DNA of 11,968 nucleotides from an uncultured Eubacteriales bacterium (GTDB lineage: Bacteria > Bacillota > Clostridia > UMGS1810): positions 1 through 11,968 of the forward strand of contig USKN01000038.1 of assembly GCA_900555295.1 (NCBI GenBank), in the 5' to 3' direction. Below, one piece after another: positions 1 through 8,513 of the stretch (within the stretch, counting starts at the first letter, position 1; each line of letters begins with the position of its first letter). Under the pieces are notes generated by a model. The model was not told the origin of the DNA and did no database searches. It saw only the letters and a list, made by a program, of their open reading frames with translations. The position numbers were made by a program, and so were the translations under genes.

Positions 1-782
1 TTATGCATATTTTAAATATTTTAAATGTTTTACTTCCTGCGTGGGTGCTGTGTATTACTGCCGAAAAAGGAATAACAAATCTGCGCACCGCCGTGCATTG
101 TTTAACAATTGCAAATACGGCAATTACAATTGGCGGGCTATGGGTATATAAAACAATAAATAAAGTTAAAATTGCCGACGATTATATAATACCATTAATG
201 AATAACTTAAAAAAAGAATATATAACGGTTATGCAGTCGCAAACGGCAACCGCCGAATATGCGGCTCAATTTGAAAAATATTTTGATGTTGTACGTGAAT
301 ATTTTGTAATGTTTTTACCTGTAATGATTGTTGCCGTTTGTATGTTTTCGGCTTTTATAATAACAGAAATTTTTATGTTTATTGTAAATAAAACAAACTT
401 TAGCAATAAATCAAGCAAAGTTTGCTTTTCGGAATTTAAACTGCTTGAGCCTCTTCCCTGCTCGGGTACCGTGCTGCTTATTGTTTTTGCGGTTGTTTTG
501 TTTGGCAAAAGCAATATACTGTCGAGTGCCTGCTCAAATTTAATTGCATTTATTATGCTTGAATATTCAATATGCGGACTTGCCGTGGTTTTTTATTGGC
601 TGTCACACCGTTTAAAATTAAAAGGTATATCAAAAATATTTGTATATATTGTTGCGTTATTGTTTTTAAGTATTGCATCGGTTGCATTTGGAGGAATACT
701 TAATATTTTACTCCTTATAGGAATGTTTGACTCAACCTTTAATTTCAGAAAATTAAAAAGAAGCGAAAGGTTTAACAGGTGA
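1..782 (+). CDS. yybS: YybS/DUF2232 family membrane protein, 5' end outside window
   Basis: A very hydrophobic protein of at least 259 visible residues with about six membrane segments (roughly residues 4-20, 30-48, 98-128, 155-168, 175-200 and 212-240, counted from the Met codon at base 3). A charged soluble stretch lies at about 50-95. It ends with a Gly-x-x-Asp then Asn-Phe-Arg-Lys pattern (residues 240-250), which resembles the C-terminus of DUF2232 proteins. The family is usually near 300 residues, and the frame is open to the window edge, so I read it as truncated at the 5' end; the Met at base 3 is probably internal. The molecular function of the family is not established. Its position directly before gdpP, rplI and dnaB is the conserved Bacillota arrangement and is the main support for the name. 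Its stop codon lies inside the gdpP ribosome binding site, which suggests coupled translation. Confidence 0.75.
   Translation, partial: MHILNILNVLLPAWVLCITAEKGITNLRTAVHCLTIANTAITIGGLWVYKTINKVKIADDYIIPLMNNLKKEYITVMQSQTATAEYAAQFEKYFDVVREYFVMFLPVMIVAVCMFSAFIITEIFMFIVNKTNFSNKSSKVCFSEFKLLEPLPCSGTVLLIVFAVVLFGKSNILSSACSNLIAFIMLEYSICGLAVVFYWLSHRLKLKGISKIFVYIVALLFLSIASVAFGGILNILLLIGMFDSTFNFRKLKRSERFNR
777..782 (+). promoter_or_regulatory. gdpP ribosome binding site overlapping the yybS stop codon
   Basis: AGGTGA lies 6 bases before the gdpP ATG, and its last three bases are the TGA stop of the upstream gene. This supports the ATG at 789 as the start and implies that ribosomes finishing yybS are well placed to start gdpP. 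Confidence 0.7.
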
Positions 783-788
783 TTTGAT

Positions 789-2783
789 ATGAAAGGAAAA
801 TTTATTAAAACACTGTCGCAAAACCCTACCGTTTACATTTGGCTTATGTTTATTTTTGCCGTTTCAATATTTCCGCTCGATTATGTAATAAGCATTATTC
901 AGCTTATAGTATCGGTTATTGCGCTTTCGTTGTATGTTGTAAACAAAGCTGCCGATAAAAACAATCTTTCGTCATATCTTGAGGGGCTTACATATTATAT
1001 TGACGATGAAAAAGGCCCCGATGTAAACGACTTTCAATTGCCCGTATGTATTATCAACGAAAAGGGCGCAATACTGTGGTTTAACAAAAGTTTTACGGAA
1101 ATGCTCGGCTGTAAACCCGATGAAATGCTTGAACTTAAAGAATTTATACCCGAATTTAACATTGATGCCGTACGCTCCGATGACGGCAAAGTAAGCATTG
1201 ATATAATTAATTCGGGAAAATACTATCATATATTCGGTTCGGCAACGCCCGACAGCAGCGTTGATTCGGACGGGTTTTATATATCGCTTTATTGGCTTGA
1301 TGTGACAGAACGCGAAACAATAAAGAAAAAATATAATGATGAAGCATTTGTAAGCTGCATTATATTAATCGATAATTATGATGATTTAATGCAGGAAACC
1401 CCGCCGTCCGAACGTTCTAAACTTATATCGATAATTGATGATAAAATAGATAAATTTGCCGAAAATGCCGACGGAATATTAAAAAAATACGATAAAGACA
1501 GATACTTTTTCTATTTTCAAAAAAACCAGCTTAACAAATACATTGAAAGTAAATTTGCAGTTTTGGATGCCGTGCGTGAAATTAACGTAGGAAATAAAAT
1601 TCCCGCAACATTGAGTATAGGCATAGGCACAGACGGCGATTCTCTTTCGCAAAATGACTCCCTCTCCTATTCGGCTCTCGATATGGCGCTTGGCAGAGGC
1701 GGCGACCAGGCTATAGTTAAAAATAATGACCAATATTATTTTTACGGCGGAAAATCAAAGGAAGTTGAAAAAAGAACAAGAGTTAAAGCACGTGTAATAG
1801 CATATGCAATAAGAGAGCTTGTAAACGAATATGAAGATATAATGATTATGGGACATAAACGTGCGGACATTGACGTACTCGGTGCGGCAATGGGTTTAAA
1901 CCGTGCAATTGACAATATGGGTAAAAAGCTTAAAATAATTATTGACCGCTCAAACAAAACTGTAGACAGATATATAAGTATGCTCGATGAAAAATCAAAA
2001 CCTGTTTTTATATCTAAAAACGAGGCTGTGGAAACCGCCGACAAAAATACTCTTTTGTTTGTGGTTGATACTCATATGGTATCAATGCTTGAGGAACCCA
2101 AACTTTTAAACATAACCAAAAACATTGTTATAATCGACCACCACAGACGCGGAACAGATTTTATAAAAAATCCTCTTTTAACATATCACGAGCCTTATGC
2201 ATCGTCAACAAGCGAACTTGTAACCGAAATAATACAGTATATGGATAAAGACGTTAATTTGTCAAAAAAAGAGGCGGAGGCACTTTATGCCGGTATTTAT
2301 ATGGATACTAAAGCATTTACGTTTAAAACAGGAGTGCGAACATTTGAGGCAGCGTCGTATTTACGCCGAAACGGTGTTGATACGGTAGCGGTTAAAAAAC
2401 TGTTTCAGGTTGATATGGATGCATTTCAGCATCGATGGCAAATTATTGAAAAAGCGGAGCGGTATAAAAACAAAATTGCTCTTGCAATATGTAAAAAAAC
2501 CGACAGCGATATGCAAACGGTTGTTGCGCAGGCAACAGACGAGCTTTTAAACATAACCGATATAACATCGGCATTTGTTGTATGCGATATGGGCGCGGAT
2601 TCGGTTGTTGTAAGCGCAAGAAGCCTTGGCGATATAAATGTTCAGGTTATTATGGAAAAGCTTGGCGGAGGCGGACATATGACAATAGCCGGTGCACAGC
2701 TTAAAGATATATCCGCAAATGAAGTTATGCAAATTTTAAAAGCGGCTATAGATGAATATATGGCGGCGGAAAAAGTAAAATAA
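789..2783 (+). CDS. gdpP: GdpP, cyclic-di-AMP phosphodiesterase (DHH/DHHA1)
   Basis: A 664-residue membrane-anchored phosphodiesterase of the GdpP/YybT family, which hydrolyses c-di-AMP to pApA and so affects osmotic, cell-wall and beta-lactam responses in Bacillota. Visible order: two membrane segments (about 13-29 and 32-51), a PAS-like domain (about 80-175), a degenerate GGDEF domain (about 185-315) ending in the family's Gly-Arg-Gly-Gly-Asp-Gln (302-307), a DHH domain from about 340, and a DHHA1 domain ending near 655. The metal-binding set looks complete: His356, Asp360, Asp362, Asp427, Asp450-His451-His452 and Asp506. The DHHA1 motif GGGGH is at 626-630. The GGDEF domain lacks a canonical GGDEF/GGEEF signature, as is normal for the family, so diguanylate cyclase activity is not expected. 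Length and domain order are typical. It lies 6 bases after the YybS gene and 16 bases before rplI. Confidence 0.95.
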   Translation: MKGKFIKTLSQNPTVYIWLMFIFAVSIFPLDYVISIIQLIVSVIALSLYVVNKAADKNNLSSYLEGLTYYIDDEKGPDVNDFQLPVCIINEKGAILWFNKSFTEMLGCKPDEMLELKEFIPEFNIDAVRSDDGKVSIDIINSGKYYHIFGSATPDSSVDSDGFYISLYWLDVTERETIKKKYNDEAFVSCIILIDNYDDLMQETPPSERSKLISIIDDKIDKFAENADGILKKYDKDRYFFYFQKNQLNKYIESKFAVLDAVREINVGNKIPATLSIGIGTDGDSLSQNDSLSYSALDMALGRGGDQAIVKNNDQYYFYGGKSKEVEKRTRVKARVIAYAIRELVNEYEDIMIMGHKRADIDVLGAAMGLNRAIDNMGKKLKIIIDRSNKTVDRYISMLDEKSKPVFISKNEAVETADKNTLLFVVDTHMVSMLEEPKLLNITKNIVIIDHHRRGTDFIKNPLLTYHEPYASSTSELVTEIIQYMDKDVNLSKKEAEALYAGIYMDTKAFTFKTGVRTFEAASYLRRNGVDTVAVKKLFQVDMDAFQHRWQIIEKAERYKNKIALAICKKTDSDMQTVVAQATDELLNITDITSAFVVCDMGADSVVVSARSLGDINVQVIMEKLGGGGHMTIAGAQLKDISANEVMQILKAAIDEYMAAEKVK

Positions 2784-2799
2784 ACGGAGGTAATATAAA

Positions 2800-3246
2800 A
2801 TGAAAGTTATATTTATTAAAGATTTAAAAGGACAGGGAAAAGCCGGAGACGAAAAAAACATAAGCGACGGATATGCAAAAAACTTCCTTATTCCCAGAGG
2901 TTATGCGGTTGAGGCAACAAATGCAAACCTTAACGATTTAAAAGGCAAAAAAGAATCGCTCGATTACAAAAAAGAAAAAGAAATAGAAAATGCAAACAAT
3001 ATAAAAAGCCAAATAGAAAAAATTAAACTTACAGTTACAGCAAAAGCCGGTGAAGGCGGAAAGCTTTTCGGCAAAGTTACAAGCAAAGAAATTGCTGACG
3101 AATTAAAAAATAAGTTTAATATTAATATAGACAAGAAAAAGTTTGTATTGCCCGATGGTATTAAATCCATAGGTATTTGCGATATAACCGTAAAACTTTA
3201 CCCGGGTATTTCGGCAAAACTTAAAGTTGAAGTTGCTGCTGAATAA
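2800..3246 (+). CDS. rplI: 50S ribosomal protein bL9
   Basis: A 148-residue protein matching bL9, which binds 23S rRNA near the base of the L1 stalk and helps maintain reading frame. The N-terminal RNA-binding domain carries the family signature: Gly-x-Gly-x-x-Gly-Asp (11-17) and then Asp-Gly-Tyr-Ala-Lys-Asn-Phe-Leu-Ile-Pro (23-32). A long Lys/Glu-rich helix (about 42-76) follows, then the C-terminal domain with GEGGKLFGKVT at 84-94. Length is standard. A strong GGAGGT at 2786-2791 precedes the ATG with a 8-base gap. The gene sits between gdpP and dnaB, as is usual in Bacillota. Confidence 0.97.
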   Translation: MKVIFIKDLKGQGKAGDEKNISDGYAKNFLIPRGYAVEATNANLNDLKGKKESLDYKKEKEIENANNIKSQIEKIKLTVTAKAGEGGKLFGKVTSKEIADELKNKFNINIDKKKFVLPDGIKSIGICDITVKLYPGISAKLKVEVAAE

Positions 3247-3260
3247 CAATTAATGTTAAC

Positions 3261-3266
3261 GGAGGA
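3261..3266 (+). promoter_or_regulatory. Ribosome binding site that fixes the TTG start of dnaB
   Basis: GGAGGA lies 8 bases before the TTG at 3275. No ATG occurs at a suitable distance in frame, and reading from the TTG gives the expected DnaB N-terminus beginning Met-Ala-Asn-Asp. Confidence 0.75.
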
Positions 3267-3274
3267 ATAAAGCC

Positions 3275-4597
3275 TTGGCAAATGATATTGTAAAAAGTAT
3301 GCCCTGTAACATAGAAGCCGAGCAATATGTACTCGGTTCAATACTGTTTGATAACGAATGTATATCGGATTGTATGGGTGTTTTAAAAACAGACGATTTT
3401 TATCTTGAACAGCATAAACTAATATACAGCGCTATGATTAAACTTTCAAACCGTGCGGAACCAATTGACCTTGTGACGCTTACATCCGAATTAAGTTCGG
3501 TTTTTGATTCTGTGGGCGGTACGGAATACCTTACTCAAATTGCGCTAATGGTAAGCACAACGTCAAATTTAAAATACCATATAAAAATAGTTGAAGACAA
3601 AGCAATATTGAGACGCCTTATACGTACAACAACACAAATAACCGACGCGTGCTATGATTCAAATGATGATGTTACGGTAATACTTAATGATGCCGAAAAT
3701 AAAATATACGACGTAGTTCAAAACAAAAGCATTTCCGAAATGACGCATATAAAAGATATTCTTGCCGATAATCTTTCAAGGCTGGAGGAAATGATTTTAA
3801 ATAAAGACAAGCTTATAGGCGTACCAACAGGCTTTAGCGCACTTGATAAACAAGTTACGGGTTTGCAGCCGTCCGACCTTGTATTGCTTGCGGCACGTCC
3901 CGCAATGGGAAAAACAAGTTTTGCGCTTAATATTGCAACCAATGCGGCGGTTAAATATAAAATTCCCGTAGCAATATTCAGTCTTGAAATGAGCAAAGGG
4001 CAGCTTGCAAACAGAATTTTATCATCGGAAGCATTAATATCATCCGAAAAAATAAAAACGGCAACAATTGACCCTGACGATATGCGCAAACTTGCAATGT
4101 CAATAAACCAGCTGTCAAAATCCCCTATCTACATAGATGATACGGCGGGCATTACCGTTTCGGAAATTAAAGCAAAATGCCGAACTTTGAAAATGCAAAA
4201 CAAACTTGGACTTATAGTAATAGACTACCTGCAGCTTATAATGGGAAACAGCCGCGACGGACGTCAAAACGAGGTTGCCGAAAACAGCCGTTTGCTGAAA
4301 ATTCTTGCAAAAGAACTTGATGTTCCCGTTATTGCGCTTTCGCAGTTAAGCCGTGCATCCGAAACACGAACCGACCACCGCCCCATATTAAGCGATTTGC
4401 GTGATTCGGGTTCAATTGAGCAAGATGCCGATATTGTAATGTTTTTATACCGTGACGAATACTACAATCCCGAAAGCGACAAGAAAAACATTGCCGAATG
4501 TATTATAGCAAAATACAGAAACGGCAGTACGGGAACGGTTGATATAGGCTGGCGCGGAGAGTTTACAAAATTTATGGATATTGATGTTAATCACTAA
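3275..4597 (+). CDS. dnaB: Replicative DNA helicase DnaB (DnaC in B. subtilis naming)
   Basis: A 440-residue hexameric 5'-3' helicase that unwinds DNA at the replication fork and contacts primase through its N-terminal domain. The N-terminal helical domain covers about 5-150 and opens with the typical Asn-Ile-Glu-Ala-Glu-Gln (12-17). A linker follows, then the RecA-type domain from about 180. Walker A is ARPAMGKTS (207-215, Lys213), the catalytic glutamate is probably Glu238 in SLEMS, and Walker B is LIVIDYLQL (313-321, Asp317). The DNA/nucleotide sensing stretch QLSR is at 357-360, DLRDSGSIEQDAD is at 374-386, and the trans-acting Lys/Arg finger region KYRNGSTG is at 413-420. Length is normal and no intein interrupts the P-loop, a common intein site in this family. 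Translation starts at TTG. The next gene, tilS, begins 16 bases after the stop. Confidence 0.96.
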   Translation: MANDIVKSMPCNIEAEQYVLGSILFDNECISDCMGVLKTDDFYLEQHKLIYSAMIKLSNRAEPIDLVTLTSELSSVFDSVGGTEYLTQIALMVSTTSNLKYHIKIVEDKAILRRLIRTTTQITDACYDSNDDVTVILNDAENKIYDVVQNKSISEMTHIKDILADNLSRLEEMILNKDKLIGVPTGFSALDKQVTGLQPSDLVLLAARPAMGKTSFALNIATNAAVKYKIPVAIFSLEMSKGQLANRILSSEALISSEKIKTATIDPDDMRKLAMSINQLSKSPIYIDDTAGITVSEIKAKCRTLKMQNKLGLIVIDYLQLIMGNSRDGRQNEVAENSRLLKILAKELDVPVIALSQLSRASETRTDHRPILSDLRDSGSIEQDADIVMFLYRDEYYNPESDKKNIAECIIAKYRNGSTGTVDIGWRGEFTKFMDIDVNH

Positions 4598-4613
4598 AAA
4601 CGGATAATATAAT

Positions 4614-6044
4614 ATGAATAATAATGATATTTTTATAAATTCGGTGCTTGCCACCGTAAAAAAATATAATATGATATCAAACGGCGACAGAATAATTGCA
4701 GGTCTGTCGGGAGGTGCAGATTCGGTTTCACTTATAAAATTTTTGGTATCTGTTAAAGAAAAATTTAATATTAAAATATATGCTGTTCACGTAAATCACG
4801 GAATACGTGGATCGGAAGCAATTTATGATGAGGACTTTTGCACAAAATTGTGTAAAGATTTAAACATTCCGATTAATATTTATCACGAAAACATTCCGCT
4901 TATTGCAAAACAAATGCATATAAGCGAAGAAATGGCGGGCAGAAAAATACGTTATGAATGTTTTGAAAAAGCGGCAAATGAATTTAATGCAAATAAAATT
5001 GCCGTAGCACATAACAAAAACGACAGTGTGGAAACAATACTGATTAAGCTTGCACGCGGAAGTTCGCTAAACGGTCTTAAAGGCATTTTGCCTGTTAACG
5101 GAAATGTTATAAGACCGCTTATAGAAACAGAGAGAAAAAACATTGAAGATTACCTTGCAAAATGCGGCACATTATATGTAACCGACAGCACAAACAAAGA
5201 TGAACGATACGTAAGAAACCTTGTCAGAAACAGCATAATACCGTTATTTAACAAAATAAATCCGTCGTTTACCGATACTGTTTTTAAAAACAGTGAATGT
5301 ATACGTGATGATGATAACCTGATTGACGAATTATCGGAAAAATACAACAAAATTATTTTAAAAAATAATGAAAACGATGTTGTAATAAACATAAATGAAC
5401 TTAAATTGTTGCATATTGCACTTAAAAGGCGTATACTGTTAAGAGCCGTAAAAATGCTTAAAGGAGACACGCTTAATATTGAAAAAAAACATATAGATAT
5501 ATTGCTTGCATCACTTAACTTAACGGGAAAAGAATTTAATATCGGCTCTAACATTACTGCATATATATCATATGATACACTTAAATTGTCACTTAAAGGC
5601 AATAAAAAAAATACTGTATCTTTTAATCAAAAAATATTATCGTCAAACAGCGAAATAACATTTTTTGACAATAAAATAAGAATAAAATTACTGCAAGCCG
5701 ACTATAATACATTTATGCGTTATAAAAACAAATTACATTCAGCCAATGATTACACATCGGTAATGTTTGTTAATATGGATAATTTTAGTTTTGCAAATGA
5801 TGAAATAGTGCTTCGCAATCGCAGAAACGGTGATAAATTTATACCGTCGGGTATGAACGGCTCAAAAAAACTTAAAGATTTTTTTATGGATATAAAACTT
5901 GGGGCAGACGAAAGGGATTATGTTCCCGTTTTATGCGTTAACGGCATTATTGCCGCTGTTATACCCTATCGCGTATCAAATGAATTTATCGTTGATAAAA
6001 ACACAAAAAATATACTTATGATTAATTTTAGGAGGAACTTATGA
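4614..6044 (+). CDS. tilS: tRNA(Ile)-lysidine synthetase TilS
   Basis: A 476-residue ATP-dependent enzyme that converts C34 of the CAU-anticodon tRNA-Ile2 to lysidine, so that it reads AUA and is charged with isoleucine. The N-terminal PP-loop ATPase domain has SGGADS at 32-37, then VHVNHGIRG at 58-66 and DSTNKDERYVRNLVR at 191-205, all typical. The usual AHHxDDQxET box reads AHNKNDSVET (132-141), a variant that keeps the Asp, Glu and Thr. The C-terminal tRNA-binding domain includes RNRRNGDKFIPSG (401-413) followed by KKLKDFFMD (418-426). Its ribosome binding site is weak (CGGAT region at 4601-4605), so expression may depend on coupling to dnaB. Its stop overlaps the hpt start in ATGA. AUA is a very frequent isoleucine codon across this window, which makes the enzyme essential here by inference. 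Confidence 0.94.
   Translation: MNNNDIFINSVLATVKKYNMISNGDRIIAGLSGGADSVSLIKFLVSVKEKFNIKIYAVHVNHGIRGSEAIYDEDFCTKLCKDLNIPINIYHENIPLIAKQMHISEEMAGRKIRYECFEKAANEFNANKIAVAHNKNDSVETILIKLARGSSLNGLKGILPVNGNVIRPLIETERKNIEDYLAKCGTLYVTDSTNKDERYVRNLVRNSIIPLFNKINPSFTDTVFKNSECIRDDDNLIDELSEKYNKIILKNNENDVVININELKLLHIALKRRILLRAVKMLKGDTLNIEKKHIDILLASLNLTGKEFNIGSNITAYISYDTLKLSLKGNKKNTVSFNQKILSSNSEITFFDNKIRIKLLQADYNTFMRYKNKLHSANDYTSVMFVNMDNFSFANDEIVLRNRRNGDKFIPSGMNGSKKLKDFFMDIKLGADERDYVPVLCVNGIIAAVIPYRVSNEFIVDKNTKNILMINFRRNL
6031..6035 (+). promoter_or_regulatory. hpt ribosome binding site inside the tilS 3' end
   Basis: GGAGG sits within the last tilS codons, 5 bases before the hpt ATG at 6041. Together with the ATGA overlap at 6041-6044 it indicates translational coupling of tilS and hpt. 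Confidence 0.75.
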
Positions 6045-6598
6045 CAAACAATTCATATTATGAAAGCATAAGCGAAAAAATACTTTATTCCGAAGCCGAC
6101 ATACAAAACCGAATTAAACAGCTCGGCGAACAAATTACAAACGAATACAAAGGAAAACAGATTACTTTTATATCTATTTTAAACGGCGCGTTTATGTTTT
6201 CAAGCGATATATTAAAACATATAAAGCTTGATTGTGAAATTGACTTTATGCAAGTTTCAACCTACGGAAGCAGCACCGTTTCATCGGGTAATTTTGTTGT
6301 AAAAAAAGATTTATCCGTTGATATAGAAAATAAAGATGTAATAATATTAGAAGATATACTCGATACGGGATATACAATGGAAAACCTTATAAATTACCTT
6401 AAAGAAAAAAATCCGCGTTCAATAAAATGCTGTACATTGTTTGACAAACCGGCAAGACGTGTAAATAACGTTAAAGCCGATTACGCGGGATTTGTTGAAA
6501 AAAATGACTATTTTGTTGTAGGATACGGACTTGACTATTCTCAAAAATACAGGAACTTGCCTTTTGTTTGTATATTAAAAAAAGAAATATATTCCTGA
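6041..6598 (+). CDS. hpt: Hypoxanthine-guanine phosphoribosyltransferase
   Basis: A 185-residue cytoplasmic purine salvage enzyme of the type I PRTase fold, joining hypoxanthine or guanine to PRPP to give IMP or GMP. The PRPP-binding loop is LEDILDTGYT (103-112) with the acidic pair Glu104-Asp105. The pyrophosphate loop reads ILNGAFMF (46-53), with Asn where many HPRTs have Lys. The purine-binding end is the characteristic FVVGYGLDYSQKYRNLP (158-174). Length is usual for bacterial HPRT. The gene overlaps tilS by 4 bases and precedes ftsH, the conserved Bacillota order. In B. subtilis, TilS and HprT are reported to act together at the ftsH promoter; whether this happens here cannot be seen from sequence. 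Confidence 0.95.
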   Translation: MTNNSYYESISEKILYSEADIQNRIKQLGEQITNEYKGKQITFISILNGAFMFSSDILKHIKLDCEIDFMQVSTYGSSTVSSGNFVVKKDLSVDIENKDVIILEDILDTGYTMENLINYLKEKNPRSIKCCTLFDKPARRVNNVKADYAGFVEKNDYFVVGYGLDYSQKYRNLPFVCILKKEIYS

Positions 6599-6635
6599 TT
6601 ACAAATTAAAAGCAATATAAAAAAACTTGCTGCGC

Positions 6636-6641
6636 AGGAGG
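6636..6641 (+). promoter_or_regulatory. Ribosome binding site that sets the ftsH start at 6651
   Basis: AGGAGG lies 9 bases before ATG 6651. An in-frame TTG at 6627 would lie upstream of this site, and the extra residues it adds (MLRRRRIN) are simply the translated ribosome binding site region, so 6651 is preferred. Confidence 0.85.
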
Positions 6642-6650
6642 CGAATTAAT

Positions 6651-8513
6651 ATGAACAAGTACATAAAAGGATTTGGGTTTTATGCGGTATTACTTGCAGT
6701 AATATTTGTAATATATTATATGCTTAATTTTTCCGCAAAGCCCAACACAATTGAGTTTGATAAACTTATAAACGATATTAAAGACAGTAAGGTAACCGAG
6801 CTTACAATAGTTGAAAATAATGCCGAAATAAAATTAAATGACGGTACAAAGGCAGAGTGCTATATACCGTCAATTACGATTTTATATTATCACGTCGGCG
6901 AACAAATTGAAAAACAAATAACGGACGGTACGTTAAAATATTCCACCCCCGAGCCGCAAACGGCACCTTGGTGGATTTCTATGCTGCCTACCGTTATATT
7001 AATGATAGTATTAATAGGCTTTTGGATTTTCTTTTTACGTCAATCACAGGGCGGCGGCAGAGGTGCAATGAATTTTGGTAAAAGCACCGCAAAAATAACA
7101 GTTAATCCAAAAGAAAAAGTTACATTTGATGATGTTGCCGGTGCCGATGTTGAAAAAGGCGAACTTGAAGAAATTGTTGAATTTTTAAAAGACCCGGCAA
7201 AATTTCAAAAACTCGGCGCAAAAATTCCGCGCGGTGTTTTGCTTGTAGGCCCTCCGGGAACAGGTAAAACATTACTTGCAAAGGCGGTTGCGGGAGAAGC
7301 CGGTGTTCCGTTCTTTTCAATAAGCGGATCCGACTTTGTTGAAATGTTCGTAGGTGTTGGTGCATCACGTGTGCGTGACTTGTTTGAACAAGCAAAAAAA
7401 GCGTCGCCAAGCATTATTTTTATAGACGAAATAGACGCTGTGGGACGTCAAAGAGGTGCAGGTCTCGGCGGCGGACACGATGAGAGAGAGCAAACCTTAA
7501 ACCAATTACTTGTAGAAATGGACGGTTTCTCGGCAAATCAGGGTGTAATAGTTATAGCGGCAACAAACCGTCCCGATATTTTGGATACGGCACTTTTGCG
7601 TCCGGGCAGATTTGACAGACAGGTTGTTGTAGACGCTCCCGATATTAAAGCAAGAGAAGAAATTTTAAAAGTTCATTCACGTAAAAAACCGCTCGGCAGC
7701 GATGTAAATTTATCTGTAATTGCAAAAACAACATCGGGATTTACGGGTGCGGATTTGGCAAATCTTTTAAATGAGGCGGCATTGCTTGCGGCACGGCGTA
7801 ACAAACCCGAAATTAATATGCCCGAAATTGAAGACGCAATGATAAAAGTTGTAGTTGGCACAGAAAAGAAAACACGTAATATGGGCGAAAAAGAAAAGAA
7901 AATCACAGCATATCACGAAGCGGGGCACGCAATAATAACAAGAATGTTGCCGAGTCAAGACCCCGTACACCAAATATCCATTATTCCGCGCGGAAGAGCC
8001 GGAGGATATACAATGAGCCTGCCGAGTGATGATAAATATTATCGTACCAAAAACGAAATGCTTGATGAAATATTGGTATTGCTCGGAGGCAGAGCAGCCG
8101 AAAAGATTAAGCTCGACGATATTAGTACGGGAGCGTCAAACGATATAGAACGCGCCACAAAAATAGTACGCCAAATGGTTTCAAAATTTGGTATGAGCGA
8201 TACTTTGGGTCCCATTAATTTCGGCGGCGAACACAATGAAGTATTTATAGGCAGAGATTTTGTTCAAAATAAAGGTTTGAGCGAAAAATTAGCGTCCGAA
8301 ATTGATGAAGAAGTAAGAAAGATAATAGATATGTCGTACGAAAAATGCCTGTCTATGCTCTCCGATAATTCCCAGCGTCTTGAAGACGTAGCACGGGCGC
8401 TTATGGAAAAAGAAAAATTATCCGGCGAAGAATTTGAAAAAATATACACACAAAGCGATAAAGCCGATATAACAAATGCCGATGATAACACCCCCGGCAA
8501 CGATATTGTGTAA
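6651..8513 (+). CDS. ftsH: ATP-dependent zinc metalloprotease FtsH
   Basis: A 620-residue membrane-bound AAA+ protease that removes misassembled membrane proteins and selected regulators. One membrane segment (about 8-25), an extracytoplasmic domain (about 26-107) and a second membrane segment (about 109-129) precede a Gly-rich linker (134-138). The AAA+ domain has Walker A GPPGTGKT (200-207), the substrate-gripping pore loop MFVGVG (232-237), Walker B IIFIDE (255-260), and the second region of homology with Arg320 and Arg323 in RPGRFDR. The zinc protease domain has HEAGH (422-426) with the third ligand probably Asp498 in TGASND. All catalytic residues are present. The C-terminal tail (about 600-620) is polar and looks disordered. 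It follows hpt after a 52-base gap. I see no terminator between its stop and the ileS promoter, so transcription may run on to the leader hairpin at 8651. Confidence 0.97.
   Translation: MNKYIKGFGFYAVLLAVIFVIYYMLNFSAKPNTIEFDKLINDIKDSKVTELTIVENNAEIKLNDGTKAECYIPSITILYYHVGEQIEKQITDGTLKYSTPEPQTAPWWISMLPTVILMIVLIGFWIFFLRQSQGGGRGAMNFGKSTAKITVNPKEKVTFDDVAGADVEKGELEEIVEFLKDPAKFQKLGAKIPRGVLLVGPPGTGKTLLAKAVAGEAGVPFFSISGSDFVEMFVGVGASRVRDLFEQAKKASPSIIFIDEIDAVGRQRGAGLGGGHDEREQTLNQLLVEMDGFSANQGVIVIAATNRPDILDTALLRPGRFDRQVVVDAPDIKAREEILKVHSRKKPLGSDVNLSVIAKTTSGFTGADLANLLNEAALLAARRNKPEINMPEIEDAMIKVVVGTEKKTRNMGEKEKKITAYHEAGHAIITRMLPSQDPVHQISIIPRGRAGGYTMSLPSDDKYYRTKNEMLDEILVLLGGRAAEKIKLDDISTGASNDIERATKIVRQMVSKFGMSDTLGPINFGGEHNEVFIGRDFVQNKGLSEKLASEIDEEVRKIIDMSYEKCLSMLSDNSQRLEDVARALMEKEKLSGEEFEKIYTQSDKADITNADDNTPGNDIV

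Noticed and set aside
1668..1712. GdpP GGDEF-like region as an active diguanylate cyclase
   Set aside because: The canonical GGDEF/GGEEF signature is missing; GRGGDQ is the usual degenerate ending of this domain in GdpP proteins.
5150..5602. Long minus-strand open frame opposite tilS, and similar antisense frames opposite dnaB, ftsH and ileS
   Set aside because: The + strand genes are unambiguous, and the antisense frames have no ribosome binding sites or recognisable domains; they are by-products of codon bias.
6176..6202. HPRT pyrophosphate loop reading LNG instead of LKG as a sign of inactivation
   Set aside because: Asn at this position is seen in other bacterial HPRTs, and the PRPP loop and purine-binding end are intact.
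6564..6593. Possible ftsH promoter TTGTTT-N18-TATATT inside the end of hpt
   Set aside because: The -35 match is poor and the region is AT-rich, so such matches are expected by chance.
6627..6650. TTG start of FtsH adding MLRRRRIN
   Set aside because: The AGGAGG at 6636-6641 lies inside this stretch and points to ATG 6651.
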